Shown in pieces: positions 5,926 to 6,053 of a DNA stretch of 6,053 bases; positions within the stretch are counted from its first letter, which is position 1; each line of letters begins with the position of its first letter. The stretch lies in contig CANNLB010000199.1 of the NCBI GenBank assembly GCA_947505565.1, forward strand, positions 1-6,053. Direction: 5' to 3'. The notes under the pieces are model-generated. The model saw nothing but the letters and a program-made list of their open reading frames with translations. It searched no databases and was not told the origin of the DNA. This stretch comes from Acidobacteriota bacterium (GTDB lineage: Bacteria > Acidobacteriota > Terriglobia > Bryobacterales > Bryobacteraceae). A program made the position numbers and the translations under genes.

Positions 5926-6053
5926 ATGCCCGATGTCAACGTTCTGATCTATGCCCACCGGGCCGAGTCCATCGAGCACGACCGATACGCCAACTGGTTC
6001 ACGGAGCTTTGCACCAGCTCCGAACCGTTCGCCCTCTCGGAACTTGTACTACA
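5926..6053 (+). CDS. vapC: VapC-type toxin, PIN-domain ribonuclease, 3' end outside window
   Basis: The first 42 codons of a PIN-domain toxin are visible: MPDVNVLIYAHRAESIEHDR onward to FALSELVL at the window edge. Asp3 (MPDVN) and Glu39 (LSELV) are the first two expected metal-binding acids; the later acids lie outside the window. The ATG is 11 bp after the antitoxin stop and in a different frame, the normal vapBC order. Given the intact antitoxin and conserved start this is probably a functional module, but completeness cannot be judged here. Confidence 0.85.
   Translation, partial: MPDVNVLIYAHRAESIEHDRYANWFTELCTSSEPFALSELVL

Overview
This is a GC-rich bacterial window. The coding strand of its first half is very C-rich at third codon positions. 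The gene mix suggests a soil Acidobacteriota (Solibacter/Bryobacterales-like): a Tat-exported enolase-superfamily enzyme, a fatty acyl-CoA ligase, PrmA and several VapBC modules. That placement is inference from style only; no rRNA or other marker gene is present.

Positions 2-3191 hold a tight three-gene plus-strand operon. It has the 3' part of an AMP-forming acyl-CoA synthetase, a PrmA-type ribosomal protein L11 methyltransferase joined by a one-base TAATG overlap, and a mandelate racemase/muconate lactonizing enzyme family protein with a twin-arginine signal, probably a sugar-acid dehydratase. The junctions predict translational coupling, but the three products share no obvious pathway.

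Positions 3226-4732 look intergenic at first, but they are a decayed plus-strand gene whose pieces can be read across all three frames. Reassembled, it encodes a protein of roughly 400 residues from a family I know only as uncharacterised. It carries small frameshifts near 3358, 3414-3417 and 4380, a Trp-to-stop change at 3462, and an inserted element at 3749-4021. The element is 273 bp, has imperfect 36-bp terminal inverted repeats, is flanked by a 6-bp CCTGTC target duplication and has no transposase, so it is MITE-like. Removing it together with one repeat copy restores the reading DYLSAKES.

Positions 4801-6053 hold two divergent VapBC toxin-antitoxin modules. The minus-strand module has an apparently intact PIN toxin (4884-5294) and an antitoxin frameshifted at two G runs (5291-5537). 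The plus-strand module has an intact antitoxin (5660-5914) and a toxin cut by the window end (5926-6053). The 122 bp between the antitoxins contains five copies of TGATGC/GCATCA, a plausible shared operator. A 35-codon ORF of unknown status follows the first toxin.

Overall, a conserved metabolic operon runs into a degraded accessory junction shaped by insertion, gene decay and toxin-antitoxin acquisition.
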